64,000 nucleotides of DNA from Alishewanella agri BL06 (GCF_000272005.1 NZ_AKKU01000025.1:215493-279492), one strand, 5' to 3'. Positions 1 through 8,937 are shown, numbered from the stretch's first letter. Made by a program: numbers and translations. Notes: a model not told the origin generated them from the letters alone.

Positions 1-1085
1 ATGATATTGTATGGGATATCCCGGTTGTTGACGGTGGCAATTTGTTGCGCTGAGCCAAGGTTATCGTAGGAAGCGACACCGATAACATGTTCACCAAGAC
101 CAGGCACTCCGGCTGAATATAAGCCATTAGCCCCACTGTTGCCGATAGAGGCCACAACAACAACACCTTTTTCTACCAGTCGGTCTGCTGCCTGAGCGGT
201 TGGATATTGCGGCCACTGAAACGCCGCGCCCAGGCTCATATTTACGATATGCATACCATCGTTATAGGCTTTCTCCATTGCCTCGATGATAATATCAGCC
301 GACGTGCTACCGGCACAGCCAAATACCCGGTAGGCGCCGAGGGTAACGTTGGGCGCGACACCCTTTACCCGACCGTTGGCACCAACAATACCCGCAACGT
401 GGGTACCGTGACCACCACAGTCATCTGGGTTGAAATCCGGGGTAGGAACGGGATTATAAGTCGCACTGCTTGGGTCGGCGTTGAAGGCATCGCCAACAAA
501 ATCATAACCGTAGGCAATTCGTGTAGTAGGGAAAGACGTTGAACCGTTGCTACCGGAGCCCCCGAAATCCGGATGGTCGATATCAATACCAGAGTCGATA
601 ATCGCGACCTTAATACCAGTACCGTCCAGATTCATACTATTCTGGGCAAAATTAGCGCCCGTCATGCCCAGTGCAACGGCCATATCAGCGGCTGAGCCGC
701 CTTCGCTACTCTCTACTGCGGGAGCATGAAATACCTCTACCGGGTAAATCGCTTTGACACCAGGGATCTGCATCAGTTTAGCCCGGTTTGCTGCAGAAAT
801 TTCGACCGAGAAACCGTTAAACAGTGTTTCAAAACGGCGTTTTTCAACAAAGCTCAGATCTGCATCTCTTGCCGCATCTTTGAATTTGTTTTGTGCTGCG
901 CGCACGTTACTTTTGCTATTGCCGCCCGCTACCGGTTTATCACTCAATTCGATAAACCACAGGTTAGTGCTCTCGCTGTCGCTGATATTTAGTTGTTCGG
1001 CCGCCGCACAGGGTAGCCCGAGTGCCAGCATACAGGCTAGGGTCAGCCGGTTTCTGGCGACCTTGAAATGTTTTTGATAAGACAT
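1..1085 (-). CDS. Secreted S8 (subtilisin-like) serine protease, 3' end outside the window
   Basis: I translated the 361 codons present and found no stop. An N-terminal signal peptide (about residues 10-29, ending CAAAEQ) is followed by an inhibitor-like propeptide (about 42-120) and the peptidase S8 core. The catalytic Asp is D164 in AIIDSGIDIDHPDF and the His is H226 in GGHGTHVAG. The catalytic Ser lies beyond the window edge. The reading frame is open to base 1, so this is a truncation by the window, not a broken gene. By family it is an exported endopeptidase for extracellular protein. It lies near a second S8 protease in the same orientation, but the two are not one operon. Start is the ATG at 1085, directly before the hydrophobic signal. 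Confidence 0.93.
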   Translation of the reverse strand, partial: MSYQKHFKVARNRLTLACMLALGLPCAAAEQLNISDSESTNLWFIELSDKPVAGGNSKSNVRAAQNKFKDAARDADLSFVEKRRFETLFNGFSVEISAANRAKLMQIPGVKAIYPVEVFHAPAVESSEGGSAADMAVALGMTGANFAQNSMNLDGTGIKVAIIDSGIDIDHPDFGGSGSNGSTSFPTTRIAYGYDFVGDAFNADPSSATYNPVPTPDFNPDDCGGHGTHVAGIVGANGRVKGVAPNVTLGAYRVFGCAGSTSADIIIEAMEKAYNDGMHIVNMSLGAAFQWPQYPTAQAADRLVEKGVVVVASIGNSGANGLYSAGVPGLGEHVIGVASYDNLGSAQQIATVNNRDIPYNI

Positions 1086-1331
1086 AGATTTATTTGCTCC
1101 GATTTTATTCTGGTTTTTAGTTTTGTTGGTTTAATTATCGAGCTGAATTAGAGTGGGTTTTTGCCAGCGTTGTGCCGGCGACTTATCATGCATAATCAAT
1201 GCCGGGAACGTGGTGGTGGTGGCAGGACAGATGCCACGCGATATGAGGCCGGATTTAACAACAGCTGTTGTCGGTGACTGTAAAAAAAGCTGACACTTTT
1301 GAACGTTATAAAGGATGCTGTCTGAGGGGGG

Positions 1332-2225
1332 TCAGGACACCTGTCGTCCCGCAATTACAGTGCCGGGTTTTAACACCAGCATATCGGTCGGTGTTTGCTG
1401 ACATAGATAATGTGCTGTATTACCCAATACCGCCGACAAACGACTGTGGCAGTGGTTATTGCCAATTAAAGTTAAGCCCGCTTGTAACTGGGCTGCGACT
1501 AACGGAACTTCATTATCCGGGCAGCCCTCTTTGATGTGAATTTGGCAGGGCGAAACTACATTGCCCTGTAGCAGATAAGACTGCAACAGCCGTTGATGAT
1601 TACCCAGCTCATCAGGGTGTTTTTTGAAACCATGCGCAGTGTCATAGCTCAAATCCATCGTCATTAACTCGTCCTGAAAACAGTTTAACAGGTGGAGCGG
1701 CTCTCCCAACGCATTGGCAAGCTCCGCCGCGACCTGCAGTATCACTTCATTTAGATGTTGGTTGCGTAGCGAAGCATCTTCAATATCTAAACATGCCAGG
1801 ATGCTGTCTTCCGTGAGTGGTAGGGGTGTTTTCACCAACCAAACTGGTAACTCGCAGTCATTGATCAGAAAGTGACACAGTTTGTCGTATAAGCCTGGCA
1901 GTAAGCCGCTGCCGCTAAGTGGCGCCGTAATCACTAAACTGATATCTGACTCATTCAGATAATTACGTAACCAGTGGATTTCGGCATTACCTTTATTTTC
2001 AGAGATCAAATAGTCGCTGGTTACTGCGGATAGCTCGCTCAGTTGCTGCTTTGTTAAGCTCCCGACCAGTTGCGGATCCGGACGCGGCAGTTTCACTGGG
2101 TTAGCGATAAAAATAGAAAAATGACAAGGTTGGCAGGCAGCCAGACGTTGCGCTTTTTGCAGCGTATATTGGTCTTCGGCGGTTTGCCGCAGAATAATCA
2201 GAATGTGGTGAAACATGGGTTGCAT
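1332..2225 (-). CDS. Tandem universal stress protein (UspE-like)
   Basis: About 297 residues, close to E. coli UspE (316). The N-terminal half opens with the strand FHHILIILRQT. The C-terminal half ends with a Usp nucleotide-loop-like stretch (GNTAHYLCQQTPTDMLVLKP), matching the G-x-T/S...VLVVK pattern that closes Usp domains. The two halves look like tandem Usp folds, but the first is divergent. A cytoplasmic stress-survival role is family knowledge, not visible here. The frame can be extended to a TTG at 2249. I chose the ATG at 2225 because it precedes the first beta strand; another ATG lies at 2216. None has a convincing ribosome site. The gene stands alone. Confidence 0.75.
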   Translation of the reverse strand: MQPMFHHILIILRQTAEDQYTLQKAQRLAACQPCHFSIFIANPVKLPRPDPQLVGSLTKQQLSELSAVTSDYLISENKGNAEIHWLRNYLNESDISLVITAPLSGSGLLPGLYDKLCHFLINDCELPVWLVKTPLPLTEDSILACLDIEDASLRNQHLNEVILQVAAELANALGEPLHLLNCFQDELMTMDLSYDTAHGFKKHPDELGNHQRLLQSYLLQGNVVSPCQIHIKEGCPDNEVPLVAAQLQAGLTLIGNNHCHSRLSAVLGNTAHYLCQQTPTDMLVLKPGTVIAGRQVS

Positions 2226-2301
2226 GATAGATTGCCGGAGCAAAGCCAAACAGTGGTTAAGTATAGCCGCTGCTCACCGTTTAGCCTGCTGGTCAGCGCA
2301 G

Positions 2302-2997
2302 CTAGAGTGGCGTTTGAATAAACTGGTCGCCAAGCAGGTTTGCGCCCAGATGGCCGGTTTTTACGTAAATTAACGCCCCTTCAGCGCCAGTGTAGGGCGC
2401 GTGATTGCTATAACGCGGGTTACGCAGCCAACTACCGGCCGGATATTCGCCAAACTCATCACAAAACAGGCCTTCCAGTACCAGGATTTCCTCGCCTCCC
2501 GGATGGGTATGGCGGTTAAACCGGGTATTCGGCGCCCAGCGCACTAAGGCGGTATTAACGCCATTATGCTCGTGCAGAGGCTGCACCGACAGCCCCGGAA
2601 CTAAGCCCTGATACCAGTTACCGTCTTTAGTATTGAGTACTAACGGACTGTTATCATTAGCAGCGAATTGCCACAGTTTGACCAGTAACAGACAACCCTG
2701 CTCTGAGTAGGGCTGATGCGTGGTCCCAGGCGGATTACGCAGGTAGGTGCCGGCAGGGTAATGGCCATGTTCATCTGAAAACACGCCTTCCAACACCAGG
2801 ATTTCTTCGCCACCATCATGGCGATGCGCACTGAAACCTGAACCTGGCTCATAGCGTACCAGGCTGGTTGCCCGCGCAACTTCTTCACCAGCCCGATCTA
2901 ACATCACCCGGCTGACGCCGGGTAGAGGTGAGGGGACAAATTGTTGTTGCCCCGGCAGCAGCACAACGCGGGCACTAAAATCAGCGTGAATTTGCAT
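2302..2997 (-). CDS. Tandem cupin protein (ChrR-type cupin)
   Basis: The 231 residues hold two copies of the same cupin module. Copy one has HRHDGGEEILVLEGVFSDE and copy two has HTHPGGEEILVLEGLFCDE, each followed by YPAGTYLRNP or YPAGSWLRNP. The H-x-H and E residues of each copy form a typical cupin metal site, so two metal sites are likely. The repeat resembles the C-terminal cupin domain of ChrR anti-sigma factors, but the zinc-binding N-terminal anti-sigma domain is absent. It is therefore probably a metal-dependent enzyme or sensor of unknown substrate rather than an anti-sigma factor. It starts 2 nt after the stop of the VOC-family gene at 3000 and is probably co-transcribed with it. Confidence 0.85.
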   Translation of the reverse strand: MQIHADFSARVVLLPGQQQFVPSPLPGVSRVMLDRAGEEVARATSLVRYEPGSGFSAHRHDGGEEILVLEGVFSDEHGHYPAGTYLRNPPGTTHQPYSEQGCLLLVKLWQFAANDNSPLVLNTKDGNWYQGLVPGLSVQPLHEHNGVNTALVRWAPNTRFNRHTHPGGEEILVLEGLFCDEFGEYPAGSWLRNPRYSNHAPYTGAEGALIYVKTGHLGANLLGDQFIQTPL

Positions 2998-2999
2998 GC

Positions 3000-3374
3000 T
3001 TAACCGAAATGACAGAAGCAGAGTTTATTACCATCGGCATCGCGCACGTAAGCGCCATAAAAGGTGTTCGGAATGCGTTGCCCCGGTGCACCATCGCAGG
3101 TGGCACCCAGTGCAATGGCTTTGTGATAGAGCGCGTCAACCGCTTCTTTGGAGCCCGGTGCCATTGACACCATATTGCCGTTACCCGGTGCCGCAGCTTC
3201 CTGATTGAATGGAATGCACACTGCCAGCATCGGTTCTTTCATGCTTTTACCGAAAAAGGTAATACGATCCATATTTAACAAGGTTTTGGCGCCAAGTTCA
3301 CCTAGCAAGTCACCATAAAACTTCCGGGCTGCAGCAATATCACTGACACCTAAGGTTACATAACTAATCATCAT
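3000..3374 (-). CDS. VOC family protein (glyoxalase/bleomycin resistance-like)
   Basis: A 124-residue protein with two beta-alpha-beta-beta-beta modules typical of the vicinal oxygen chelate superfamily. It opens with ISYVTLGVSDIAAARKFYGDLLG and closes with YGAYVRDADGNKLCFCHFG. The second motif (DADGNKLCF) is the usual C-terminal metal-ligand strand. Substrate cannot be told from sequence. A GGAGAAA site precedes the double ATG at 3374/3371. It is first in a two-gene unit with the cupin gene. Confidence 0.87.
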   Translation of the reverse strand: MMISYVTLGVSDIAAARKFYGDLLGELGAKTLLNMDRITFFGKSMKEPMLAVCIPFNQEAAAPGNGNMVSMAPGSKEAVDALYHKAIALGATCDGAPGQRIPNTFYGAYVRDADGNKLCFCHFG

Positions 3375-3501
3375 TTTCTCCGTTCACGGTTCTGGGGTAG
3401 TATGGGCTGGCACTGAGTGATAACAGCGCACGGCCTAAGTATACGAACGAAACCGCTGCTTGGTGTTGTTATTTTAGAAAAAAATTAAGGATGCTTCAGC
3501 C

Positions 3502-4704
3502 ATGCACAGCCACATTACCAAGTTATATCAGCTGGCAGCTAAACCCAGCCGCCGGATTATCGGCTTAATGAGTGGTACTTCGCTGGATGGCCTGGATATT
3601 GCGCTCTGTCACATTCACGGCAGTGGGCAGCAGAGCTCGGTTAAGGTCGAGCAGTTTATTACAGTGCCATATTCGGATGAGTTTCGCAGCCGGGTGCAAG
3701 CGGTATTTGCTAAACGTCAGGTCGATTTGCAGCAACTAACCTTGTTGCATCCATGGATTGCTGAGCAGCATGCGCAGATGATTAATCAGGCGCTTCACGA
3801 CTGGCAAGTGCCGGCGTCAGAGGTGGATCTGATTGCCAGCCATGGCCAGACCGTTTATCACTGCCCGAAACGGCAGCATCAGGATCCAGCATGGGGTAAT
3901 GCTACCTTGCAGCTGGGCGATGGCGATCATCTGGCGGTGCATACCGGCATTATTACTGTCAGTGACTTCCGGCAAAAACATATCGCGGCAGGCGGCGAGG
4001 GCGCGCCACTGGCTGCTTATGGTGATTATCTGCTGTTTGGTTCAGCGACGGAGCACCGGATCCTGCTAAATATCGGCGGCATTGCCAACCTGACGTATTT
4101 GCCTGCCGGTGAGACGTTGAGTGGCGTATTTAGTACTGATATCGGACCTGGTAACACCTTGATGGATGCCTATGTGCGGCAACATTTTCCGGGGTTACAG
4201 TATGATGCGGATGCCCGCCTGGCAACAACGGGCACCGTCCAGCAAAAGTTATTAGCTGCTTTGTTGGCGGCGGAATTTTTTCAGCTAAGTCTGCCAAAAA
4301 CTACCGGGCCAGAGGTGTTTAATCTGGCTTATCTGGCGCGCGCGCAACAACAGAGTGGGTGTCAGGATCTGCCGGCGGTTGATGTACTGGCTACCTTAAA
4401 TGCCTTTAGTGCGCAGGCCATTATCAAGTTGGTGCAACAGCTGTTGCAGCCTGAGCGGCCAACCGTGCTCTATGCCAGTGGTGGGGGTATTCACAACCCA
4501 CTGTTAATGCAGCAACTAAAACAGGGTTTACCACAGCTGAGTTTAACAACGACAGCGGAGCTGGCAATACTGCCGGATGCTAAAGAAGCGGTATTATTTG
4601 CGCTGTTGGCGAATGAGTGCGTAGCCGGAACCACGACGACCTTCAATCATCTCAGTACTGGTATGCCAGCGGTGACGATGGGAAAAATCAGCTTTGCAGA
4701 TTAA
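3502..4704 (+). CDS. anmK: Anhydro-N-acetylmuramic acid kinase
   Basis: The product converts 1,6-anhydro-MurNAc to MurNAc-6-phosphate in cytoplasmic cell-wall recycling. The N-terminal phosphate loop GLMSGTSLDGLDIAL (residues about 22-36), the ASHGQTVYH stretch, the LNIGGIANLTY strand and the STDIGPGNTLMD motif are diagnostic of AnmK. At 400 residues it is about 30 longer than E. coli AnmK, mainly from an N-terminal extension. An AAGGA site at 3486-3490 supports the start. Transcribed alone, convergent with the S8 protease and separated from it by a shared hairpin terminator. Confidence 0.96.
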   Translation: MHSHITKLYQLAAKPSRRIIGLMSGTSLDGLDIALCHIHGSGQQSSVKVEQFITVPYSDEFRSRVQAVFAKRQVDLQQLTLLHPWIAEQHAQMINQALHDWQVPASEVDLIASHGQTVYHCPKRQHQDPAWGNATLQLGDGDHLAVHTGIITVSDFRQKHIAAGGEGAPLAAYGDYLLFGSATEHRILLNIGGIANLTYLPAGETLSGVFSTDIGPGNTLMDAYVRQHFPGLQYDADARLATTGTVQQKLLAALLAAEFFQLSLPKTTGPEVFNLAYLARAQQQSGCQDLPAVDVLATLNAFSAQAIIKLVQQLLQPERPTVLYASGGGIHNPLLMQQLKQGLPQLSLTTTAELAILPDAKEAVLFALLANECVAGTTTTFNHLSTGMPAVTMGKISFAD

Positions 4705-4733
4705 CAGAGCGGTAGTTAAACCACCGCTCTGTT
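4703..4733. terminator. Bidirectional rho-independent terminator between anmK and the S8 protease
   Basis: A perfect 11-bp stem, AACAGAGCGGT (4703-4713) with ACCGCTCTGTT (4723-4733), has a 9-nt loop. It includes the anmK stop codon and lies between two convergent genes. The T-run is short on the plus side, so efficiency is uncertain. Confidence 0.75.
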
Positions 4734-4746
4734 TAAATCGACTGCT

Positions 4747-6498
4747 TTATGGATTGTAGCTAACAGTCAGCGTTACACCGCTAAAGCTGCTGTAAGCGCG
4801 GATACTAACGTGCCATACATCTGCTGCCGGGTTGCTGAAATTACAGCTCTCATTATTGCCCTGCAGATAAGGCCGGCAATCAAAGGTGGTGGTGGTCGGT
4901 CTGGCGCCGCGACGAACGTAGAGATCCGCATCGCCGGTACCGCCGGAGATACTTGCCGTCAAGGTACTCATACCTGCAGGTACCGTCACGGTGTAGTGCA
5001 GCCAGTTATTCGTAGTTGCGGATAAGTTTGACACGGTACCACCGCCGCCGCTGCCACCACTTGTGCCTTGAGCAGCCTGCACCGCAGCATTGGCATCAAT
5101 AATACCGGTGCCGCAGCCGCTGCAGCTGGCAGGGAAACTGCGCGCAGTATTCTTCAGGATGGTTTCAATTTCATCCGGGGTGGCAGCGGGCTTAACCTGT
5201 TTGATCAGTGCCGCAACACCGGCAACATGTGGTGCTGCCATCGAGGTGCCCTGACTATAGCCGTAACTATCGGTACTTGGCGTTGTAGAACCGCTGTTAT
5301 AAGTCGACAGTACACCGGCGGGATCATTTGCCGAGTTCATGGCGCCACCCGGTGCTGCTACATCGATACTGGTGCCATAGTTAGAGTAATAAGCCCGGCC
5401 ACCCTGACGATTGGTGGCAGCAACGTTTATCACACCGGCACAGTTGCCCGGGTTAAAGTTATTGGCATTGGCATTACTATTGCCGGCAGCCACTACAACA
5501 ACAGCACCGCGGCTGCGAGCCTGATTGATAGCGTTTTGAGTGGTGCTTGAACAAGTACCCGAGCCGCCAAGACTCATATTAATTACGCTGGCTGGGTTAG
5601 CATTAGCTGGTACGCCGGATACTGTGCCACCTGCTGCCCAGATAATACCGTCAGCGATGTCAGAGGTGTAACCACCACATTTGCCTAATACCCGCACCGG
5701 AACGACTTTGGCGTTGAAGGCAACACCAGCCACACCGTTATTGTTATTGCTAACAGCCGCAATGGTGCCGGCGACATGGGTACCATGCCAGCTGGAGGCG
5801 CGGAATGACGTGGGTTGGCCGCCACCACATTCACCAACGTTAGTCCAATCGCCCGGATCTCGGGCATCGCTGTCACGGCCATTCCCATCATTACCGATAA
5901 AGGTATCAGAAATCATGTCGTAACCGGGTAGGATATTGGCGTTAAGGTCAGCGTGTGGCCGGTAACCTGTGTCTAATACCGCGACTACCACACCCTGGCC
6001 GGTTGCTCTGTCCCAGGCTGCTGGTGCCCGGATGCCGCCGGTGCTCTCGTAGTAATGCCACTGATTAGCGTATTGCGTATCGTTTGGTGTTAACGCAACC
6101 TGCAACAGTTGATCTTCTTCAACGAATTCAACTTCGTCATCGGCTGCCAGCTGGCTCAGCAAGTCTGCAGTCTCTTGTGCAGATAAACGCCGCTCGGCAC
6201 TGAACACCGCATGCCGCTCAAGCGCTGTTTCTCGGACAAATTTAACCCGCTCGCCGGCGCGTTGACTAAAGCGCTCGGCTTTAGCCTGCATGCGTTCTGC
6301 CCGTCGTTGCTGCGCGACAACAGCGGGTAGGGCGCGAGTCAGGTTATCTGTTTGGTTTTCTTTGTATTTTACAATTACGCGGGTTACTGGACCCTGTTGA
6401 TAATCGTTACTGTCATCGGCCTGAGCCGTTTGCGCTAAGAACGCCGCCGGTACGCACAGCAACGCCAGCGTCCGGAGTTTAAAATTATTATTCGGCAT
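4747..6498 (-). CDS. Secreted S8 serine protease with C-terminal PPC domain
   Basis: A complete 583-residue precursor. Signal peptide is about 1-27 (TLALLCVPAAFLAQTAQA), followed by a charged propeptide (about 35-135). The S8 catalytic domain carries D176 (VVAVLDTGY), H238 (HGTHVAGTIAAVSNNN) and S419 (GTSMAAPHVAGVAA). A Gly/Ser linker (about 477-487) leads to a bacterial pre-peptidase C-terminal (PPC) beta-sandwich (about 488-583, with GDADLYVRRG and SCNFSNP). PPC domains are commonly cleaved after export. The layout matches extracellular alkaline proteases of Alteromonadales and Vibrionales. It is single, with about 400 bp of non-coding sequence upstream. Confidence 0.97.
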   Translation of the reverse strand: MPNNNFKLRTLALLCVPAAFLAQTAQADDSNDYQQGPVTRVIVKYKENQTDNLTRALPAVVAQQRRAERMQAKAERFSQRAGERVKFVRETALERHAVFSAERRLSAQETADLLSQLAADDEVEFVEEDQLLQVALTPNDTQYANQWHYYESTGGIRAPAAWDRATGQGVVVAVLDTGYRPHADLNANILPGYDMISDTFIGNDGNGRDSDARDPGDWTNVGECGGGQPTSFRASSWHGTHVAGTIAAVSNNNNGVAGVAFNAKVVPVRVLGKCGGYTSDIADGIIWAAGGTVSGVPANANPASVINMSLGGSGTCSSTTQNAINQARSRGAVVVVAAGNSNANANNFNPGNCAGVINVAATNRQGGRAYYSNYGTSIDVAAPGGAMNSANDPAGVLSTYNSGSTTPSTDSYGYSQGTSMAAPHVAGVAALIKQVKPAATPDEIETILKNTARSFPASCSGCGTGIIDANAAVQAAQGTSGGSGGGGTVSNLSATTNNWLHYTVTVPAGMSTLTASISGGTGDADLYVRRGARPTTTTFDCRPYLQGNNESCNFSNPAADVWHVSIRAYSSFSGVTLTVSYNP

Positions 6499-6908
6499 AG
6501 TGATACCTAATTTATTGTTATGGATTCCCTGGAAAGATGACTACTTACTGTTACACCACAGTAACATCTGTAATAGGTTTTAAGGTAAAGACTGAGTGCT
6601 GTAAATCTGCAAAATATGGACAAAAAAATCTGGGTTACACCAGAATGGGGACAAAGTTCCCGAAAAAGGTTTTTCTCAGTTATTTTAGTAAAAGCTGGGT
6701 TACTCGCTAGCCCTGATGACATCTGCGTTGTTGCTTTTATTTTACGCGTGACGGTTATAACTAATCGCTATAACTTATTGCTAAAACGTTTTTAAAATCA
6801 TGCTGGAATGGTGTGTAAGCAGCTGAATTAAATAATCTATTTGGACTAGTTGTGTGCAGGAAGGATTAATAGCGCCAACGTGGAATAACCGGGTTGGCGC
6901 CGTAACGC
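6499..6908. other. 410-bp intergenic region upstream of the S8 protease
   Basis: AT-rich sequence between two minus-strand genes. It should hold the protease promoter and the 3' end of the DUF4097 operon. An inverted repeat TTACTGT-N6-ACAGTAA lies at 6545-6564 in the protease leader. A hairpin lies at 6872-6900. The short frame in this region has no recognisable protein signature and no ribosome site, so I do not call a gene. Confidence 0.6.
6872..6900 (-). terminator. Hairpin after the sigma/anti-sigma/DUF4097 operon
   Basis: GCGCCAAC (6872-6879) pairs with GTTGGCGC (6893-6900) nine bases after the stop at 6909. On the minus strand the following sequence (TATTAAT) has only a weak T tract, so this is a plausible but imperfect terminator. 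Confidence 0.5.
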
Positions 6909-7862
6909 TTAGTTTTTGGACAGCTCCAGCCGGCCACTGACTGTGCTAATGTCGATACTGCCGCTGCCATTTCCGCTGCTAAATTGCAGGTTACTGGCCG
7001 GGCCATATTTATCGCGGCTTGGCTGATCATTGGTTAAGCTATTTTTGATGCTGCCGCCGGCAGAGGTTTTCATGCTGACTGAAGCATCCAGATTAGGGTC
7101 GAGTTTTAATTCAAACTTACCGCTGACCGAAGAGCCTTTAATCCGGGGAGCATTTTGCTGCTTTAACTCGACCTCAACACTGCCATTAACACTGGAAATC
7201 TCAATTTTGGCGGTGCGGGTCAGATCCAGATCGACTTCGCCATTAACAACGGTCAACATCAGTTCATCGGGCTGACTCTCCAGATCGATTTCGCCATTAA
7301 TCGATTCCACCTGTAAGCGACCTGTGGCACCTTTATCCTCAATTTTTCCGTTCACCGTTTTTAGGCGTAGCTGACCGCTCAGCCCCTGGCTGTCGATAGC
7401 GCCATTTACGGTTGCCAGCTCGACAGTTTCGCTGAGGTTGTTGGCTTTGATATCGCCATTGACTGTGCTGATCAGGCTGCCACCCGATATATTTTCGACT
7501 ACGATGCTACTGTTCACACCTTTAAACTCCAGGCTGGCGCCCTGTGGCACCTCAAACACCAGTTCAGCGCCTTGTTGATTGCGGTCACTGTGCATTTGTC
7601 TTGGCATTTTCATCACAAACTGGGTAAAACCGGCATTGGAGTCTAACGTAAAGCCTTCCGCTTGCTCGTCGAGCTTACCTGAGACCTTAAACTGATTTTG
7701 CTGGCTACCGCGGATGGTGACTTTGCCACGTTGTACTTCAAGCGTGACCCGCTCGTTCGCGGCGACACTGCGCACTTCATCAATGCTCTGCCGGTTGTCG
7801 GCCAACGCCAGGCTGGCGCAGCAGAGCAGCCAGAGGCCGGTACTATATTGGATTAGTTTCAT
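6909..7862 (-). CDS. Exported DUF4097-type beta-strand repeat protein
   Basis: 317 residues with a signal peptide (about 1-21, GLWLLCCASLALA). The rest is a run of short repeats of about 18 residues built around VNG or INGEI/VD turns (for example STVNGDIKANN, ATVNGAIDSQ, KTVNGKIEDK, ESINGEIDLE). This is the parallel beta-helix pattern of the DUF4097/adhesin-like family. Likely periplasmic or envelope-attached. It is third in an operon behind an ECF sigma factor and a probable anti-sigma protein, separated from the latter by 12 nt, so it is likely an output or sensor of that pathway. Substrate or ligand unknown. Confidence 0.85.
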   Translation of the reverse strand: MKLIQYSTGLWLLCCASLALADNRQSIDEVRSVAANERVTLEVQRGKVTIRGSQQNQFKVSGKLDEQAEGFTLDSNAGFTQFVMKMPRQMHSDRNQQGAELVFEVPQGASLEFKGVNSSIVVENISGGSLISTVNGDIKANNLSETVELATVNGAIDSQGLSGQLRLKTVNGKIEDKGATGRLQVESINGEIDLESQPDELMLTVVNGEVDLDLTRTAKIEISSVNGSVEVELKQQNAPRIKGSSVSGKFELKLDPNLDASVSMKTSAGGSIKNSLTNDQPSRDKYGPASNLQFSSGNGSGSIDISTVSGRLELSKN

Positions 7863-7874
7863 CTTGAGCTCCTG

Positions 7875-8312
7875 TTAGGGGGATGTCATGGCGAGTTGAT
7901 CAACATAAGACAATTGTTGTTGATATAACGACGCCAATTGTTGTTGTAACCCCGGATCATCCGGGTAAAAACTAAGGGCTTGCCTAACCTGGCTGACTGC
8001 CTGTTGCCACAGTTGCAACTGCCATTGCCAGTCGCCAAAGGCGCTATCAACCTGTTGCAAGGTCGCCAAACGTTCGGTAAGTGCCTGTTGATACTGTAAC
8101 TCTTGTTGCAGAGCAGAAAGTTGTAACGCTGGTGTCGCCGGCCAGTACCAGTACAGTAACGACGCCAGCAGTAAGGAGGCGGCGCTGGCAAGCGGCCAGC
8201 GCTTTGGCTTCGGATGCGGTAATTGTGCCTCGAGTGCCGGCCACAGATCACGCGCCGGAGCCAGGTCCCGCGGCAGGGTTGCAATCAACTCATCCAGTTT
8301 AGTCTCGTTCAT
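7875..8312 (-). CDS. Probable membrane-bound anti-sigma factor
   Basis: A 145-residue protein with an N-terminal cytoplasmic part (LDELIATLPRDLAPARDLWPALEAQL), one membrane segment (about 41-59, LASAASLLLASLLYWYW) and a Gln-rich, probably coiled-coil periplasmic tail. It overlaps the 3' end of the ECF sigma gene by 14 nt, so the two are translationally coupled. Position and topology are those of an anti-sigma factor. The short RDLAPARDLWP motif recurs in anti-sigma-like proteins next to ECF factors, but there is no zinc-binding HxxxCxxC, so the assignment rests on context. Confidence 0.7.
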   Translation of the reverse strand: MNETKLDELIATLPRDLAPARDLWPALEAQLPHPKPKRWPLASAASLLLASLLYWYWPATPALQLSALQQELQYQQALTERLATLQQVDSAFGDWQWQLQLWQQAVSQVRQALSFYPDDPGLQQQLASLYQQQLSYVDQLAMTSP

Positions 8313-8823
8313 TCAGATACTCCTGCAATAGTTGACGGGCCCGGTGGTACTGGGCTTTGCTACTGCCCTCGGCAATTTGCAGCAGTGTCGCAATCTCCCG
8401 GTGCTGATAGCCCTCCAGCGCAAACAGTACAAATACCGCCCTGGCCTGAGCTGGCAAGCGTTGGATAGCTTGCTCCAGCTTCTGCTGTTGTTCGTCACTA
8501 TGCTGCGGGCAGCAGACCGTTTCCGGTATGGCGTCGCCATCCTCCAGTCGTAAACCTTTGTCCTTGCGCCACAAATCAATAGTGGTGTTAACCGCCAGCC
8601 GGTGCAGCCAGGTGCTGAATTCACTGTCGCCACGAAAGGCCGGTAATTGCTGCCATACTTTTAAAAAGGTTTCCTGCACCGCATCTTCAGCCCGACTGCG
8701 ATTTGCCAGTAAGCGCCAGGCAATAGCATAAACCCGCCCCACAAAGTGCTGATACAGCCGGGCAAAGGCATGGCGGTCGCCGCTGGCCGCTTGCTGCAAA
8801 ATCTGGGGTTCAAGTTGTAACAT
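8299..8823 (-). CDS. ECF-type RNA polymerase sigma factor
   Basis: 174 residues. Region 2 (about 12-85) has the FARLYQHFVGRVYAIAWRLL, DAVQETFLKVWQQL and FSTWLHRLAVNTTIDLWRK stretches of sigma-70 r2. Region 4 (about 115-168) has LPAQARAVFVLFALEGYQHREIATLL and a helix-turn-helix ending SSKAQYHRARQLL. No region 1 or 3 is present, which defines the ECF class. First gene of an operon with the anti-sigma-like and DUF4097 genes. A candidate self-recognised promoter lies at 8850-8880. Confidence 0.94.
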   Translation of the reverse strand: MLQLEPQILQQAASGDRHAFARLYQHFVGRVYAIAWRLLANRSRAEDAVQETFLKVWQQLPAFRGDSEFSTWLHRLAVNTTIDLWRKDKGLRLEDGDAIPETVCCPQHSDEQQQKLEQAIQRLPAQARAVFVLFALEGYQHREIATLLQIAEGSSKAQYHRARQLLQEYLNERD

Positions 8824-8849
8824 GCCGTGTTCTAATCTGTTGTTTCAGG

Positions 8850-8880
8850 CTTAGTCGCACCGGCAGGCGAAAAGGTTTAA
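8850..8880 (-). promoter_or_regulatory. Candidate ECF-dependent promoter of the sigma operon
   Basis: On the minus strand the sequence reads AAACCTTTT followed about 11 bases later by GCGACTAA. It resembles the AAC-type -35 and CGxCTAA-like -10 elements seen before many self-regulated ECF genes. The start codon is about 27 bp further down. The assignment is by eye only. Confidence 0.4.
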
Positions 8881-8937
8881 AAGGGATTAAAATTATTTGC
8901 CACTGGACAGTCTGCCGGCTTTCACCATACTTGGATT

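Noticed and set aside
1-1085. Broken S8 protease pseudogene at the window start
   Set aside because: The frame is open to base 1 with conserved Asp and His; the missing Ser part lies outside the window.
1268-1534. 88-codon plus-strand frame across the UspE-like 3' end
   Set aside because: It overlaps the supported minus-strand gene and has no domain.
6507-6722. 71-codon frame upstream of the S8 protease
   Set aside because: No ribosome site and no family; likely leader/promoter DNA.
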